Assembly (NCBI GenBank): GCA_030837425.1
Contig: JAUPLJ010000002.1
Span: 1-25,128, forward strand
Length of the DNA: 25,128 nt
Direction of reading: 5' to 3'
Source: Patescibacteria group bacterium
Lineage (GTDB): Bacteria > Patescibacteriota > Minisyncoccia > Phycocordibacterales > UBA5272
This document shows, one piece after another, positions 13,667 through 20,853 of the stretch. The translations under genes and the position numbers were made by a program. Every line of letters starts with the position of its first letter. The first letter of the stretch is position 1. Below the pieces are notes generated by a model. It did no database searches and was not told where the DNA came from. It saw nothing but the letters and a program-made list of their open reading frames with translations.

Positions 13667-15811
13667 TTACTTTCTTGCTTCTTGAATTTCTTTTGCAATG
13701 CTTGATGGTACTACATCGTAATGTGAAAATTCCATTGTAAATTGTGCACGTCCTTCTGTCATTGAGCGAAGGTTTGTCATGTATCCAAACATTTCAGAAA
13801 GTGGGACTTTTGCTCTGATCACTTTATCCATTCCTCTTTCGTCCATTCCTTCTATTTGTCCACGTTTACTTGAAAGATTACCTGTGATATCTCCGTAGAA
13901 CTTATCTGGTGTGATAACTTCCACTGCCATAATAGGCTCTAGAATCACAGGCTTTGCGCGCCCTACTGCGTCTTGTAATGCCATACTTGCTGCAAGCTTG
14001 AAGGCGATTTCTGATGAGTCGACTTCATGGAATGATCCATCATAAATCTCACAAGATATATCTACCATTTTAAATCCTGCAAGTGTACCTCTGTCCATTG
14101 ATTCACGAAGACCTTTTTCAACTGCTGGAATATATTCTGAAGGGATAGCTCCACCTTTGATTGAGTTTACAAATTCAAAGTGATCATATCTCTTTGTATT
14201 TTTTGGAAGATCAGCCTCAACAATAGAATAATCTATTGGCTTGATTTTCAATCTGACATGTCCATATTGACCACGACCTCCAGATTGTTTAATATGTTTA
14301 CCTTCTCCGTCAGCTGATCCTTTAATAGTTTCTTTGTAAGCCACTTGAGGTTTACCTGTTGTCGCTTCAACATTAAACTCTCTTTTCATTCTATCTATAA
14401 TAATATCAAGATGAAGTTCTCCCATTCCTGAAATAATTGTCTCATTTGTTTCTGGATCAGAAGTTACTCTTAGTGTAGGATCTTCTGAAACAAGCTTTGA
14501 TAAAGCAAGTCCCATTTTTTCTTGATCGGCTTTTGTTTTTGGCTCGATACGCATTGAGATCACAGGCTCTGGTACAATAATTCTTTCAAGAATAAGTGGG
14601 AATTCTTCTGTACAAAGTGTGTCGGAAGTAATTGTATCTTTAAGTCCTACTGCTGCTGCGATTTCTCCAGCATAAACAGCTTTCACTTCTTCTCTGTCAT
14701 TTGCATGCATACGAAGAATACGTCCAACTCTTTCTGTTTTGTCTTTTGTAGCATTATAAACATATGATCCAGCTTCTAGTTTTCCAGAATATACACGGAT
14801 AAATACAAGCTGTCCAACGAATGGGTCTGTTGCAAGCTTGAATGCAAGTGCCGCAAGAGGAGCAGTATCAGAAACTTCAAGCTCAATATGATCTCCTGTT
14901 CTTGGATCAATAGCTTTTGGCTTGCCAATATCAAGTGGAGATGGAAGATAATCTATCACTGCATCAAGTACAAGCTGTACTCCTTTATTTTTAAGAGCTG
15001 ATCCACAGTAAACTGGGAAAAGCTCATTTGCTATCACCGCTTTTCTAATTGCAGCTTTTAATTCTTCAAGAGTAAATTCTTTACCTTCAAGATATGCTGT
15101 CATCATGCTTTCATCTGTCTCAACAATTTTCTCTAGCATTTCTGCGCGTCTCTTTTTTACTTCTTCTGCATATTCTGCAGGAATATCTTCAAATACACAA
15201 TCTATACCTTTATCTCCTACGAAAGTCACATATTTTAAAGTAAGAAGATCGATAATAGCTGAGAAATTTTCTTCTTCTCCAATTGGCATGTGCATACGAA
15301 CTGCTTTCTTTGAAAGACGGTCTAGGATTGATTGATAAGATTTATCATAATTTCCTCCCATTCTGTCTAATTTATTTACAAAACAAATTCTTGGTACATT
15401 TGCATCATTTGCATATCTCCAGTTTGTCTCTGATTGAGGCTCTACTCCAGCAACTGAGTCGAAAACAACAACGGCGCCGTCAAGCACACGAAGTGATCTT
15501 TTCACTTCAATTGTAAAATCGATATGGCCTGGAGTGTCGATAATATTGAAACGACATTTTTTTGAATCATCACCTTTTGGCACATAAGTAGGAGACCAAA
15601 AAGCTGTTGTAGCAGCAGAAGTAATTGTAATACCTCTTTCTCTTTCTTGCTCCATCCAATCCATGACTGTCGCACCTTCATGAACTTCTCCGATTTTGTG
15701 TGATACACCAGTGTAAAAAAGAATTCTTTCAGATGTTGTAGTCTTTCCTGCATCAATATGAGCAATAACTCCAAAATTACGAACTTTATTTAAAGGATAA
15801 TCTCTAGACAT
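13667..15811 (-). CDS. fusA: Elongation factor G
   Basis: EF-G is the GTPase that drives tRNA-mRNA translocation and, with the recycling factor, ribosome recycling. The 714-residue product has G1 AHIDAGKTT at 17-25, the switch I segment ERGITITSAATT, G3 DTPGHIDF, and G4 NKLDRMGG. Domains II to V follow. Domain IV is marked by QSGGRGQYGHV and domain V ends with LRSMTEGRAQFTMEFSHYDVVP. Length is normal (about 690-710). It is downstream of rpsG, separated by repeat D, and followed by its own terminator. Neither rpsL before rpsG nor tuf after fusA is present, so the str operon is incomplete here. The start context is AAATTTATG. Confidence 0.98.
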   Translation of the reverse strand: MSRDYPLNKVRNFGVIAHIDAGKTTTSERILFYTGVSHKIGEVHEGATVMDWMEQERERGITITSAATTAFWSPTYVPKGDDSKKCRFNIIDTPGHIDFTIEVKRSLRVLDGAVVVFDSVAGVEPQSETNWRYANDANVPRICFVNKLDRMGGNYDKSYQSILDRLSKKAVRMHMPIGEEENFSAIIDLLTLKYVTFVGDKGIDCVFEDIPAEYAEEVKKRRAEMLEKIVETDESMMTAYLEGKEFTLEELKAAIRKAVIANELFPVYCGSALKNKGVQLVLDAVIDYLPSPLDIGKPKAIDPRTGDHIELEVSDTAPLAALAFKLATDPFVGQLVFIRVYSGKLEAGSYVYNATKDKTERVGRILRMHANDREEVKAVYAGEIAAAVGLKDTITSDTLCTEEFPLILERIIVPEPVISMRIEPKTKADQEKMGLALSKLVSEDPTLRVTSDPETNETIISGMGELHLDIIIDRMKREFNVEATTGKPQVAYKETIKGSADGEGKHIKQSGGRGQYGHVRLKIKPIDYSIVEADLPKNTKRYDHFEFVNSIKGGAIPSEYIPAVEKGLRESMDRGTLAGFKMVDISCEIYDGSFHEVDSSEIAFKLAASMALQDAVGRAKPVILEPIMAVEVITPDKFYGDITGNLSSKRGQIEGMDERGMDKVIRAKVPLSEMFGYMTNLRSMTEGRAQFTMEFSHYDVVPSSIAKEIQEARK

Positions 15812-15857
15812 AAATTTTTATTTTAAAATATTTTTAGGTTAAGTTTAAATTTATTAA

Positions 15858-15951
15858 ACTCACCCCCAAGTATCTAACGATACTTGACCCCTCTCTAAAT
15901 TTTTAAATAAAAATTTAGAGAGGGGTAGCTCCGAAAGGAGCTGGGGAGAGT
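15858..15951 (-). repeat. Folded repeat D between rpsG and fusA
   Basis: Along the minus strand: ACTCTCCCC; AGCTCC-TTTC-GGAGCT; the central CCCCTCTCTAAATTTTT arm; AAGTATC-GTTA-GATACTT; GGGGTGAGT. Both side arms are perfect and match C except in the loops. It fills nearly the whole gap, starting one base after the rpsG stop and ending 47 bp before the fusA start, so it must lie in the shared mRNA. Confidence 0.82.
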
Positions 15952-15952
15952 A

Positions 15953-16420
15953 CTATCTTGCAAAGTGAGCAAATGCTTTATTTGACTCTGCCATTTTGTG
16001 AACATCTTCTTTCTTCTTTACAGCTGTACCTTCACCGTTTGCTGCGAGCATTAGTTCTTCAGCAAGCTTCTTGTGCATAGGCTTACCTTTTTTTCCAAGT
16101 GCTGCATCAATAATCCATCTGGAAGCTAGTAAAAATCTTCTTACTTCTCTAACTTCTATTGGAATCTGATAATTTGAACCTCCGATTCTTTTACTTTTAA
16201 CTTCAACTAAAGGACTAGCATTTTTGATAGCAAGCTCAAAAACTTCTAGTGGCTCTTTTTTTGTTTCTTCTTTTATAACGTCAAAGGCACCGTAGACAAT
16301 CTTTTGTGCTACAGTTTTTTTACCATTTTGCATTATGTAATTGATAAACTTTGAAATCTTTTTGTCATTGAAGCGTAAATCACCTCTGACAAAATCATTC
16401 TTTTTGACTGGACGTCGCAT
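15953..16420 (-). CDS. rpsG: 30S ribosomal protein S7
   Basis: S7 starts assembly of the 30S head and contacts E-site tRNA and mRNA. The 155-residue product begins MRRPVKKNDFVRGDLRFNDK (family: RRR...DP.Y). Core segments are KFINYIMQNGKKTVAQKIVYGAF, the ASPLVEVKSKRIGGSNYQIP region at about 67-88, and RWIIDAALGKKGKPMHKKLAEELMLAA. The closing ANKAFAHFAR-type tail is present as SNKAFAHFAR. Length is normal. It has its own promoter just after the map stop and a leader of about 95 nt with two small hairpins. In many bacteria S7 represses the str operon; whether it does so here is not known. Confidence 0.97.
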   Translation of the reverse strand: MRRPVKKNDFVRGDLRFNDKKISKFINYIMQNGKKTVAQKIVYGAFDVIKEETKKEPLEVFELAIKNASPLVEVKSKRIGGSNYQIPIEVREVRRFLLASRWIIDAALGKKGKPMHKKLAEELMLAANGEGTAVKKKEDVHKMAESNKAFAHFAR

Positions 16421-16447
16421 AAATTTCTTATCATTGTAGAATGCATT

Positions 16448-16485
16448 TCTAAATAAAATTTAGATTTTCCCAGCGACTTTTCTGG
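16448..16485 (-). promoter_or_regulatory. Two small hairpins in the rpsG leader
   Basis: TCTAAAT (16448-16454) pairs with ATTTAGA (16458-16464), and CCAG (16470-16473) pairs with CTGG (16482-16485). Both lie in the predicted leader between promoter and start. They might bind S7 for feedback control, but no homology to a known S7 leader can be claimed. Confidence 0.35.
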
Positions 16486-16522
16486 TACTAGCATCAACTT
16501 ATATTTTTAATAATGTGGAAGC

Positions 16523-16551
16523 ATTATAATACAAAAATCATTTTTAAGCAA
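16523..16551 (-). promoter_or_regulatory. Promoter for rpsG-fusA
   Basis: Minus strand: TTGCTT (16546-16551), 17-bp spacer, TATAAT (16523-16528). The -35 abuts the map stop codon. The predicted start is near 16516. Confidence 0.7.
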
Positions 16552-16552
16552 A

Positions 16553-17362
16553 TTAAAGCACTGTCAGAATTTCTGGTTTATCTTTGGTAATTAAGATAGT
16601 GTGCTCAAAATGCGCAGAGTTTTTACCATCTGTTGTGCGAAGTGTGTAGCCATCTTTATCTTGATAAATATCTTCAGTGCCGAGATTCACCATTGGCTCT
16701 ATAGCGAGGACCATCCCTGGAATAAGCTTTGCTCCTTTTGTACCATCATCATAATTTTGTACATATGGATCTTCGTGAACTTTATACCCCACACCATGCC
16801 CTGCTAAGGTTTTTATAATTCCTAAATCTTTATTTATTTTTTTACCTTCTTTTTTAATATATCCTTCTATCGCGCTCGAAATATCTTGAATATGATTTCC
16901 AGAAATCGCCATTTTTATCCCAGCCATCAATGCACCTTTTGTAATCTTTAAAAGTTCTTCGTCTTCTTTTTTAATTTTTCCTACTGGAAAAGTGATTGTG
17001 TGATCAGTGATCATACCTTTATAATCTAGACATGTATCAATAGAGACTATGTCCCCACTCTTTAATTTGTATTCATTTGGAATACCGTGAACCACTGCAT
17101 CATTTACTGAAATACAAAGAGTGTTTGGATATGGAAAATCTGCTCCATATGGGCGATAATTTAAAAGTGCTGGTTTATAATTGCCCTTTTCTTTTTTATC
17201 GCTATTTACTATTAGATCATAGGCAAGTCGATCAAGCTCTATTAAAGAGACTCCGGGCTTGATAGCTTCACCGACTTTTTTCACGATAAAAGCAAGCCTC
17301 TTTCCCGATTCTCGAAGATTTTTTATAGTTGTTAGATCTGTTTTTAATTTGATATTCGCCAT
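16553..17362 (-). CDS. map: Type I methionine aminopeptidase
   Basis: It removes the N-terminal Met from nascent proteins using two metal ions. The 269-residue product has the complete site: His92 (VVHGIP), Asp109 (SIDTCLDYKG), Asp120 (ITDHTITF), His189 (AGHGVGY), Glu222 (AIEPM) and Glu253 (HFEHTI). The length fits the bacterial type Ia enzyme (about 250-265), and there is no N-terminal zinc-finger extension. It follows secY but is separated by a weak terminator and has its own extended -10. The adk gene that often sits between secY and map is absent. There is no Shine-Dalgarno site. Confidence 0.97.
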   Translation of the reverse strand: MANIKLKTDLTTIKNLRESGKRLAFIVKKVGEAIKPGVSLIELDRLAYDLIVNSDKKEKGNYKPALLNYRPYGADFPYPNTLCISVNDAVVHGIPNEYKLKSGDIVSIDTCLDYKGMITDHTITFPVGKIKKEDEELLKITKGALMAGIKMAISGNHIQDISSAIEGYIKKEGKKINKDLGIIKTLAGHGVGYKVHEDPYVQNYDDGTKGAKLIPGMVLAIEPMVNLGTEDIYQDKDGYTLRTTDGKNSAHFEHTILITKDKPEILTVL

Positions 17363-17377
17363 TTATTTATTAATAAA

Positions 17378-17386
17378 ATAATAACA
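17378..17386 (-). promoter_or_regulatory. Extended -10 promoter for map
   Basis: The minus strand reads TGTTATTAT, the same 9-mer as in the rpsN promoter. The predicted start is near 17371, about 9 nt before the ATG. The -35 is weak. Confidence 0.5.
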
Positions 17387-17400
17387 TAAAAATTAAAAAC

Positions 17401-17423
17401 AAAAAACTGCAATTATGCAGCTT
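17401..17423 (-). terminator. Weak terminator after secY
   Basis: AAACTGCA (17404-17411) pairs with 17416-17423, with one G-U pair on the minus strand, followed there by TTTTTTG and more T. It starts 22 bp after the secY stop. Some read-through into map is likely. Confidence 0.6.
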
Positions 17424-17445
17424 TATGTTTTAAAAATTTCTTATT

Positions 17446-18708
17446 TTAGTATTCACGCATTGTCAGTTGTGCGTCCACCTTCTTCACAAAATCTATAACC
17501 ACAGACACAGCAATCAAAAGAGATGTTCCACCGATTGCAATAGTGTTTATACCAGTTATTCCTTGAAGGATTATCGGAAGCACAGCGATCAATCCAAGAA
17601 ATACAGCTCCGAAGAAAGTAATTCTTGAAAGCACATCTCCGATATAATCCTCTGTCGCTACTCCTGGACGAAACCCAGGAATAAATGCTCCAGACTTTTG
17701 TAAATCTTCTGATGTCTTTTTTGAATCAAAAGTAACAGCAGTGTAGAAATAAGTAAAGAGTACAACAAGAGAAAAATATAGTATTCCGTAGTACAAAGTG
17801 TTGCCGAGAAATGATGTCACTCCTTCTGCAATAGATTGTAATGTAGCATTTGGAGAATTCTTAAAAAGCTGAACTATCATCTGAGGAAATAGAAGTATAG
17901 AGATAGCGAAGATTATCGGAATAACTCCAGCTTGATTAAGACGAAGTGGGAGATAAGTGTTTGTAATTCCACTTGATCCATAAAAGCTATTTGCTTGTTT
18001 TGAATAAGTGATAGCAATTGGTCTTTCTGCTTCTGTCACATACACAATACCTGCGATCACGAGTAATACTAAGATCACTATTATTATAAACATTGGGATC
18101 ATAGATACATCAAAGGCTTGTAATGTCTGCAAAATTGTTGTGGGTAAAGTCGCGACGATACCAGCAAAGATAATTAATGAGACTCCATTTCCAATACCAT
18201 ATTCATTGATCTGCTCTCCAAGCCACATTAGTAGCAGTGATCCAGCAGTGATGATTAAGATATTGAAAGCCATTTGAGATCCTGAAAGTGGAGCGACTAT
18301 CTTTTGAGAGATAAGCAATGTTAAAATCGCATATCCTTGAACAATAGCAAGAGGCACTGTGATCATTCTTGAGTATTGAGAAAACTTTTTTCTTCCAGCC
18401 TCTCCTTCTTCTTGATACATCTCTTTAAATTTTGGTACCAAAACTGTAAGAAGCTGCATAATAATTGAAGAAGTAATATATGGACTAACTCCAAGCATTA
18501 TAATAGAGAAAGATGATAACCCTCCTCCAGAAAAAATATTCAGAAATCCAAGAAAACTATTACTAGAAAGAGCATTTGCGAGAGCTCCTTTGTCCACTCC
18601 TGGAATAGGAAGTACAGCAAGAACTCTAATTATAGATAAAATTCCAATTACAAACAAAATTCTATTTCTTAAAACTTTGTCTTCGAATATTCTTTTTAAT
18701 GTTTTCAT
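17446..18708 (-). CDS. secY: Preprotein translocase subunit SecY
   Basis: SecY is the ten-helix channel through which unfolded secretory proteins cross or enter the inner membrane. The 420-residue product shows the plug and lateral gate regions (FLGFLNIFSGGGLSSFSIIMLGVSPYITSSIIMQLL), the cytoplasmic loop AERPIAITYS, and SGAFIPGFRPG before the last helices. The C-terminal tail ends LTMREY. Length is normal. The neighbouring surface-protein genes all encode signal peptides that would need it. It is last in the rpsN-to-secY run, after rplO with repeat E in the gap. The start context is AAATTTATG. Confidence 0.97.
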   Translation of the reverse strand: MKTLKRIFEDKVLRNRILFVIGILSIIRVLAVLPIPGVDKGALANALSSNSFLGFLNIFSGGGLSSFSIIMLGVSPYITSSIIMQLLTVLVPKFKEMYQEEGEAGRKKFSQYSRMITVPLAIVQGYAILTLLISQKIVAPLSGSQMAFNILIITAGSLLLMWLGEQINEYGIGNGVSLIIFAGIVATLPTTILQTLQAFDVSMIPMFIIIVILVLLVIAGIVYVTEAERPIAITYSKQANSFYGSSGITNTYLPLRLNQAGVIPIIFAISILLFPQMIVQLFKNSPNATLQSIAEGVTSFLGNTLYYGILYFSLVVLFTYFYTAVTFDSKKTSEDLQKSGAFIPGFRPGVATEDYIGDVLSRITFFGAVFLGLIAVLPIILQGITGINTIAIGGTSLLIAVSVVIDFVKKVDAQLTMREY

Positions 18709-18722
18709 AAATTTGTTTCTTT

Positions 18723-18792
18723 AACTCTCCCCACACTTCGCTTTGCTTCGTGTTTCCCCTCCCTAATGATTAGGGAGGGGCTGGGGAGGGTT
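18723..18792 (-). repeat. Folded repeat E between rplO and secY
   Basis: Minus strand: outer AACCCTCCCC; a perfect arm CCCCTCCCTAAT paired with ATTAGGGAGGGG; an arm CAC-GAA-GC-AAA-GC-GAA-GTG with a symmetrical GAA/GAA internal loop; outer GGGGAGAGTT. It forms a three-way junction, lacking one side arm of the A-D type. It lies one base after the rplO stop. Confidence 0.75.
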
Positions 18793-18793
18793 A

Positions 18794-19222
18794 TTATTTT
18801 AATTTTTCTTCTGCCACTTTTGATACTTTACAATTTTCGATCTTAACTTTTTTGGTTAATTCTCCTTTTGCTAAAATTTTTACTACTGGCATTTTACCGT
18901 GTCTTAAACTTACAAGTCCTTTTGCGACTAGAGATATTGGATTTACAACTTCTCCGTCTTCAAAGATGTTTAAAGATCCAAGATTTACAATTGCAAATCT
19001 TTTTGGATCTTTATAGACTACAGTGTGAGAACGATTTATACCATGCCCACGAAGCTTTGGAAGCTTTTTGATTTCGTCACGAAGTGCTGGACGAACTGAT
19101 GATCCAGCTCTAGCTGTCTGTCCTTTTCCTCCACGTCCAGCTTGCTTTCCTCTTCTTCCACCACGCGCAATTTGCTTTGCCTTCTTCAATTTGTGGGTTC
19201 TTTTTATTTGATGAGTTTGCAT
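18794..19222 (-). CDS. rplO: 50S ribosomal protein L15
   Basis: L15 binds 23S rRNA late in 50S assembly. The 142-residue product has the basic glycine-rich N-terminal arm (GGRRGKQAGRGGKGQTARAG, residues 21-40), the KLPKLRGHGINR segment at about 53-64 and the C-terminal VKILAKGELTKKVKIENCKVS. The family is about 145 residues. The start MQTHQIKRTH is short and atypical but matches the frame. It begins 14 bp after rpsE; the usual rpmD (L30) gene between S5 and L15 is absent. The start context is AAATTTATG. Confidence 0.96.
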   Translation of the reverse strand: MQTHQIKRTHKLKKAKQIARGGRRGKQAGRGGKGQTARAGSSVRPALRDEIKKLPKLRGHGINRSHTVVYKDPKRFAIVNLGSLNIFEDGEVVNPISLVAKGLVSLRHGKMPVVKILAKGELTKKVKIENCKVSKVAEEKLK

Positions 19223-19236
19223 AAATTTATTTTTAA

Positions 19237-19836
19237 TTATCTAGTAAACATTTCTAGAGCTTTCATTGTTGCTTTCGCATTATTCATTTTATTTTTTGTT
19301 CCTGAATGAAATTTTGCAGTAACATTATTTACCCCTGCAAGTGCAAGAATTGTTCTTGCTGATGAACCAGCGATAATTCCTTTTCCTTTATTTGGAGAAA
19401 TCCAGATTGAGGCTGATTTATATTTTGCTTTAACATCAAAAGGAATTGTATTTCCTTTTGATAATCTTAGGGTAACCATATTCTTTTTTGCGCTCTTCAT
19501 AGCTTTTTCAAGAGCAGCTTGTGTATCAAGAGCTTTTCCTGTACCAAAACCAACTCTTCCATTTCTATCTCCAGCAACAATAGCTACAGCGAGAGAGAAT
19601 CTTCTACCTCCAGAAACCACACGAGTCACTCTTCTAATATCGATTGTCTTTGAATCAAATTCTGGCTTTTCTCTTGGTGGTCTTGCTCTTCCTCCACCTT
19701 TTGGTCCACCTCTGCCTCTACCTCCCCCTCTTCTTTTTCCATCATCTTTTGATGAATCAATAGGAGCTTCTACAACAGCTGATTTTTCTTCAACTACTTC
19801 GACAACATCTTCATTTAAGTTTATATTTTCTGACAT
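19237..19836 (-). CDS. rpsE: 30S ribosomal protein S5 with RG-rich N-terminal extension
   Basis: S5 lies at the mRNA entry site and helps decoding accuracy. The S5 core starts near residue 61 (FDSKTIDIRRVTRVVSGGRRFSL), continues with VAGDRNGRVGFGTGKA, and the C-terminal domain includes SIWISPNKGKGIIAGSSARTIL and a closing KATMKALEMF. The family is usually about 165 residues; this one has 199 because of an N-terminal extension of about 60. The extension is first acidic (residues 1-33), then rich in Arg and Gly (KRRGGGRGRGGPKGGGRARP at 34-53). It is probably disordered and may contact rRNA; that is inference. It is 20 bp after rplR. Confidence 0.97.
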   Translation of the reverse strand: MSENINLNEDVVEVVEEKSAVVEAPIDSSKDDGKRRGGGRGRGGPKGGGRARPPREKPEFDSKTIDIRRVTRVVSGGRRFSLAVAIVAGDRNGRVGFGTGKALDTQAALEKAMKSAKKNMVTLRLSKGNTIPFDVKAKYKSASIWISPNKGKGIIAGSSARTILALAGVNNVTAKFHSGTKNKMNNAKATMKALEMFTR

Positions 19837-19855
19837 ATATTTATAAAATTTTAAA

Positions 19856-20221
19856 TTAAAATTCTAGCCCGCCTTCTCTTGCGCCGTCAGCTAAAGCTTT
19901 GACACGACCTTTGTAAGGAAATCCTCCTCTGTCAAAAACTATTTTAGTAATTCCTGCTTTCTTTGCTTTTCCTGCAAGCTCTAGACCTATATTTTTTGCA
20001 GAATCAACTTTGTTTAATTTGCCAGTTAAGTATGATTTGATATCACTCGCGCTAGCTAAAACTTTTTTACTGTCATCATTGATCACTTGAGCGTAGATGA
20101 ATCTGTTTGATTTAAACACTGCAAGACGAGGTAATTCTTCTGTACCAGATACTTTTGCTCTAATCTTACGATGAAGCTTTTTTCTCTTTTCAATTTTTGA
20201 TTTTAGTATTACTTTTTTCAT
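19856..20221 (-). CDS. rplR: 50S ribosomal protein L18
   Basis: L18 binds 5S rRNA in the central protuberance. The 121-residue product has a basic start (KSKIEKRKKLHRKIRAKV), the core PRLAVFKSNRFIYAQVINDDSKKVLASAS, then IGLELAGKAKKAGI and the signature VFDRGGFPYKGRVKALADGAREGGLEF. Length matches the family. It sits 20 bp before rpsE, and an 85-bp gap to rplF holds a folded inverted repeat. The start context is AAATTTATG, nearly identical to that of secY over 19 bases. Confidence 0.97.
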   Translation of the reverse strand: MKKVILKSKIEKRKKLHRKIRAKVSGTEELPRLAVFKSNRFIYAQVINDDSKKVLASASDIKSYLTGKLNKVDSAKNIGLELAGKAKKAGITKIVFDRGGFPYKGRVKALADGAREGGLEF

Positions 20222-20245
20222 AAATTTGTTTCTTAATAAAAATTG

Positions 20246-20287
20246 TTTTTTCTCGAGTTTCGCGGAGCGGGGCTCCGAGAGAAAAAA
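20246..20287 (-). repeat. Inverted repeat between rplF and rplR
   Basis: TTTTTTCTC (20246-20254) pairs perfectly with 20279-20287. Inside, GGAGC (20264-20268) pairs with GCTCC (20272-20276) over a 3-nt loop. It is GC-rich in an AT-rich gap, as the other folded repeats are, but shares no clear sequence with them. It would attenuate or process the mRNA if it acts at all; a T run follows the stem on either strand. Confidence 0.65.
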
Positions 20288-20305
20288 TTATTTTTATTTT
20301 AATTA

Positions 20306-20842
20306 TTATGCGGACTTCTTGCCTTGTTTTCTTCTTATGACTTCGTCGACGTAGCGAATTCCTTTTCCTTTATAAGGCTCCCCTTTCTTAACCTTTCTCA
20401 CTTGCATAGCAAATCTTGAGACTGCTTCTTTATCAATTCCAGAAATGGTTAAATTCCCTTTTTCAATAGTTAGAGAAAGATCTTTTGGAACATCAATAAA
20501 TACTGGATGTGAAAATCCAACATTTAATTGTAATTTGTCCCCTTTCACTTCCCATTTGAATCCAACCCCTTCGATAATTAATTTTTTCTCGAAAGCTTTT
20601 TCTGATCCTAAGATCATATTTTCAATATGAGACATGTATGTACCCCAGATTGCATTTGAGAATTTATCATTACGTATAGGCTCACTTGTGACCTTATCAC
20701 TCTCAATATTGATTTTTATTAAGTCTACATTAAAATCTTTTTTGATTTCTCCTTTTGGTCCTTTTACAGTAATTACTCCTTTATCGAGCGCTACTGTCAC
20801 TCCTTGCGGGATACTTATTTCTTTTTTTCCTATTCTTGACAT
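20306..20842 (-). CDS. rplF: 50S ribosomal protein L6
   Basis: L6 sits near the sarcin-ricin loop and the factor-binding site. The product is two similar domains: SRIGKKEISIPQGV at the N-terminus, GPKGEIKKDFN, then the second domain with IEGVGFKWEVKGDKLQLNVGFSHPV at about residues 89-113 and the C-terminal signature RKVKKGEPYKGKGIRYVDEVIRRKQGKK. I chose the ATG at 20842 (178 aa) because MSRIGKKEI is the standard opening. The longer form from 20860 overlaps the rpsH stop and adds six unrelated residues. The start context is AATATATG. Confidence 0.97.
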   Translation of the reverse strand: MSRIGKKEISIPQGVTVALDKGVITVKGPKGEIKKDFNVDLIKINIESDKVTSEPIRNDKFSNAIWGTYMSHIENMILGSEKAFEKKLIIEGVGFKWEVKGDKLQLNVGFSHPVFIDVPKDLSLTIEKGNLTISGIDKEAVSRFAMQVRKVKKGEPYKGKGIRYVDEVIRRKQGKKSA

Positions 20843-20853
20843 ATATTTATTTT

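Noticed and set aside
13509..15951. Folded repeats as tRNA genes (cloverleaf-like)
   Set aside because: The four-arm shape is similar, but there is no acceptor CCA context, T-loop or anticodon-loop consensus, and the arms are too AT-rich and variable.
15858..15951. Repeat D as an ordinary terminator between rpsG and fusA
   Set aside because: It would cut fusA from its only visible promoter, and no T run follows the outer stem.
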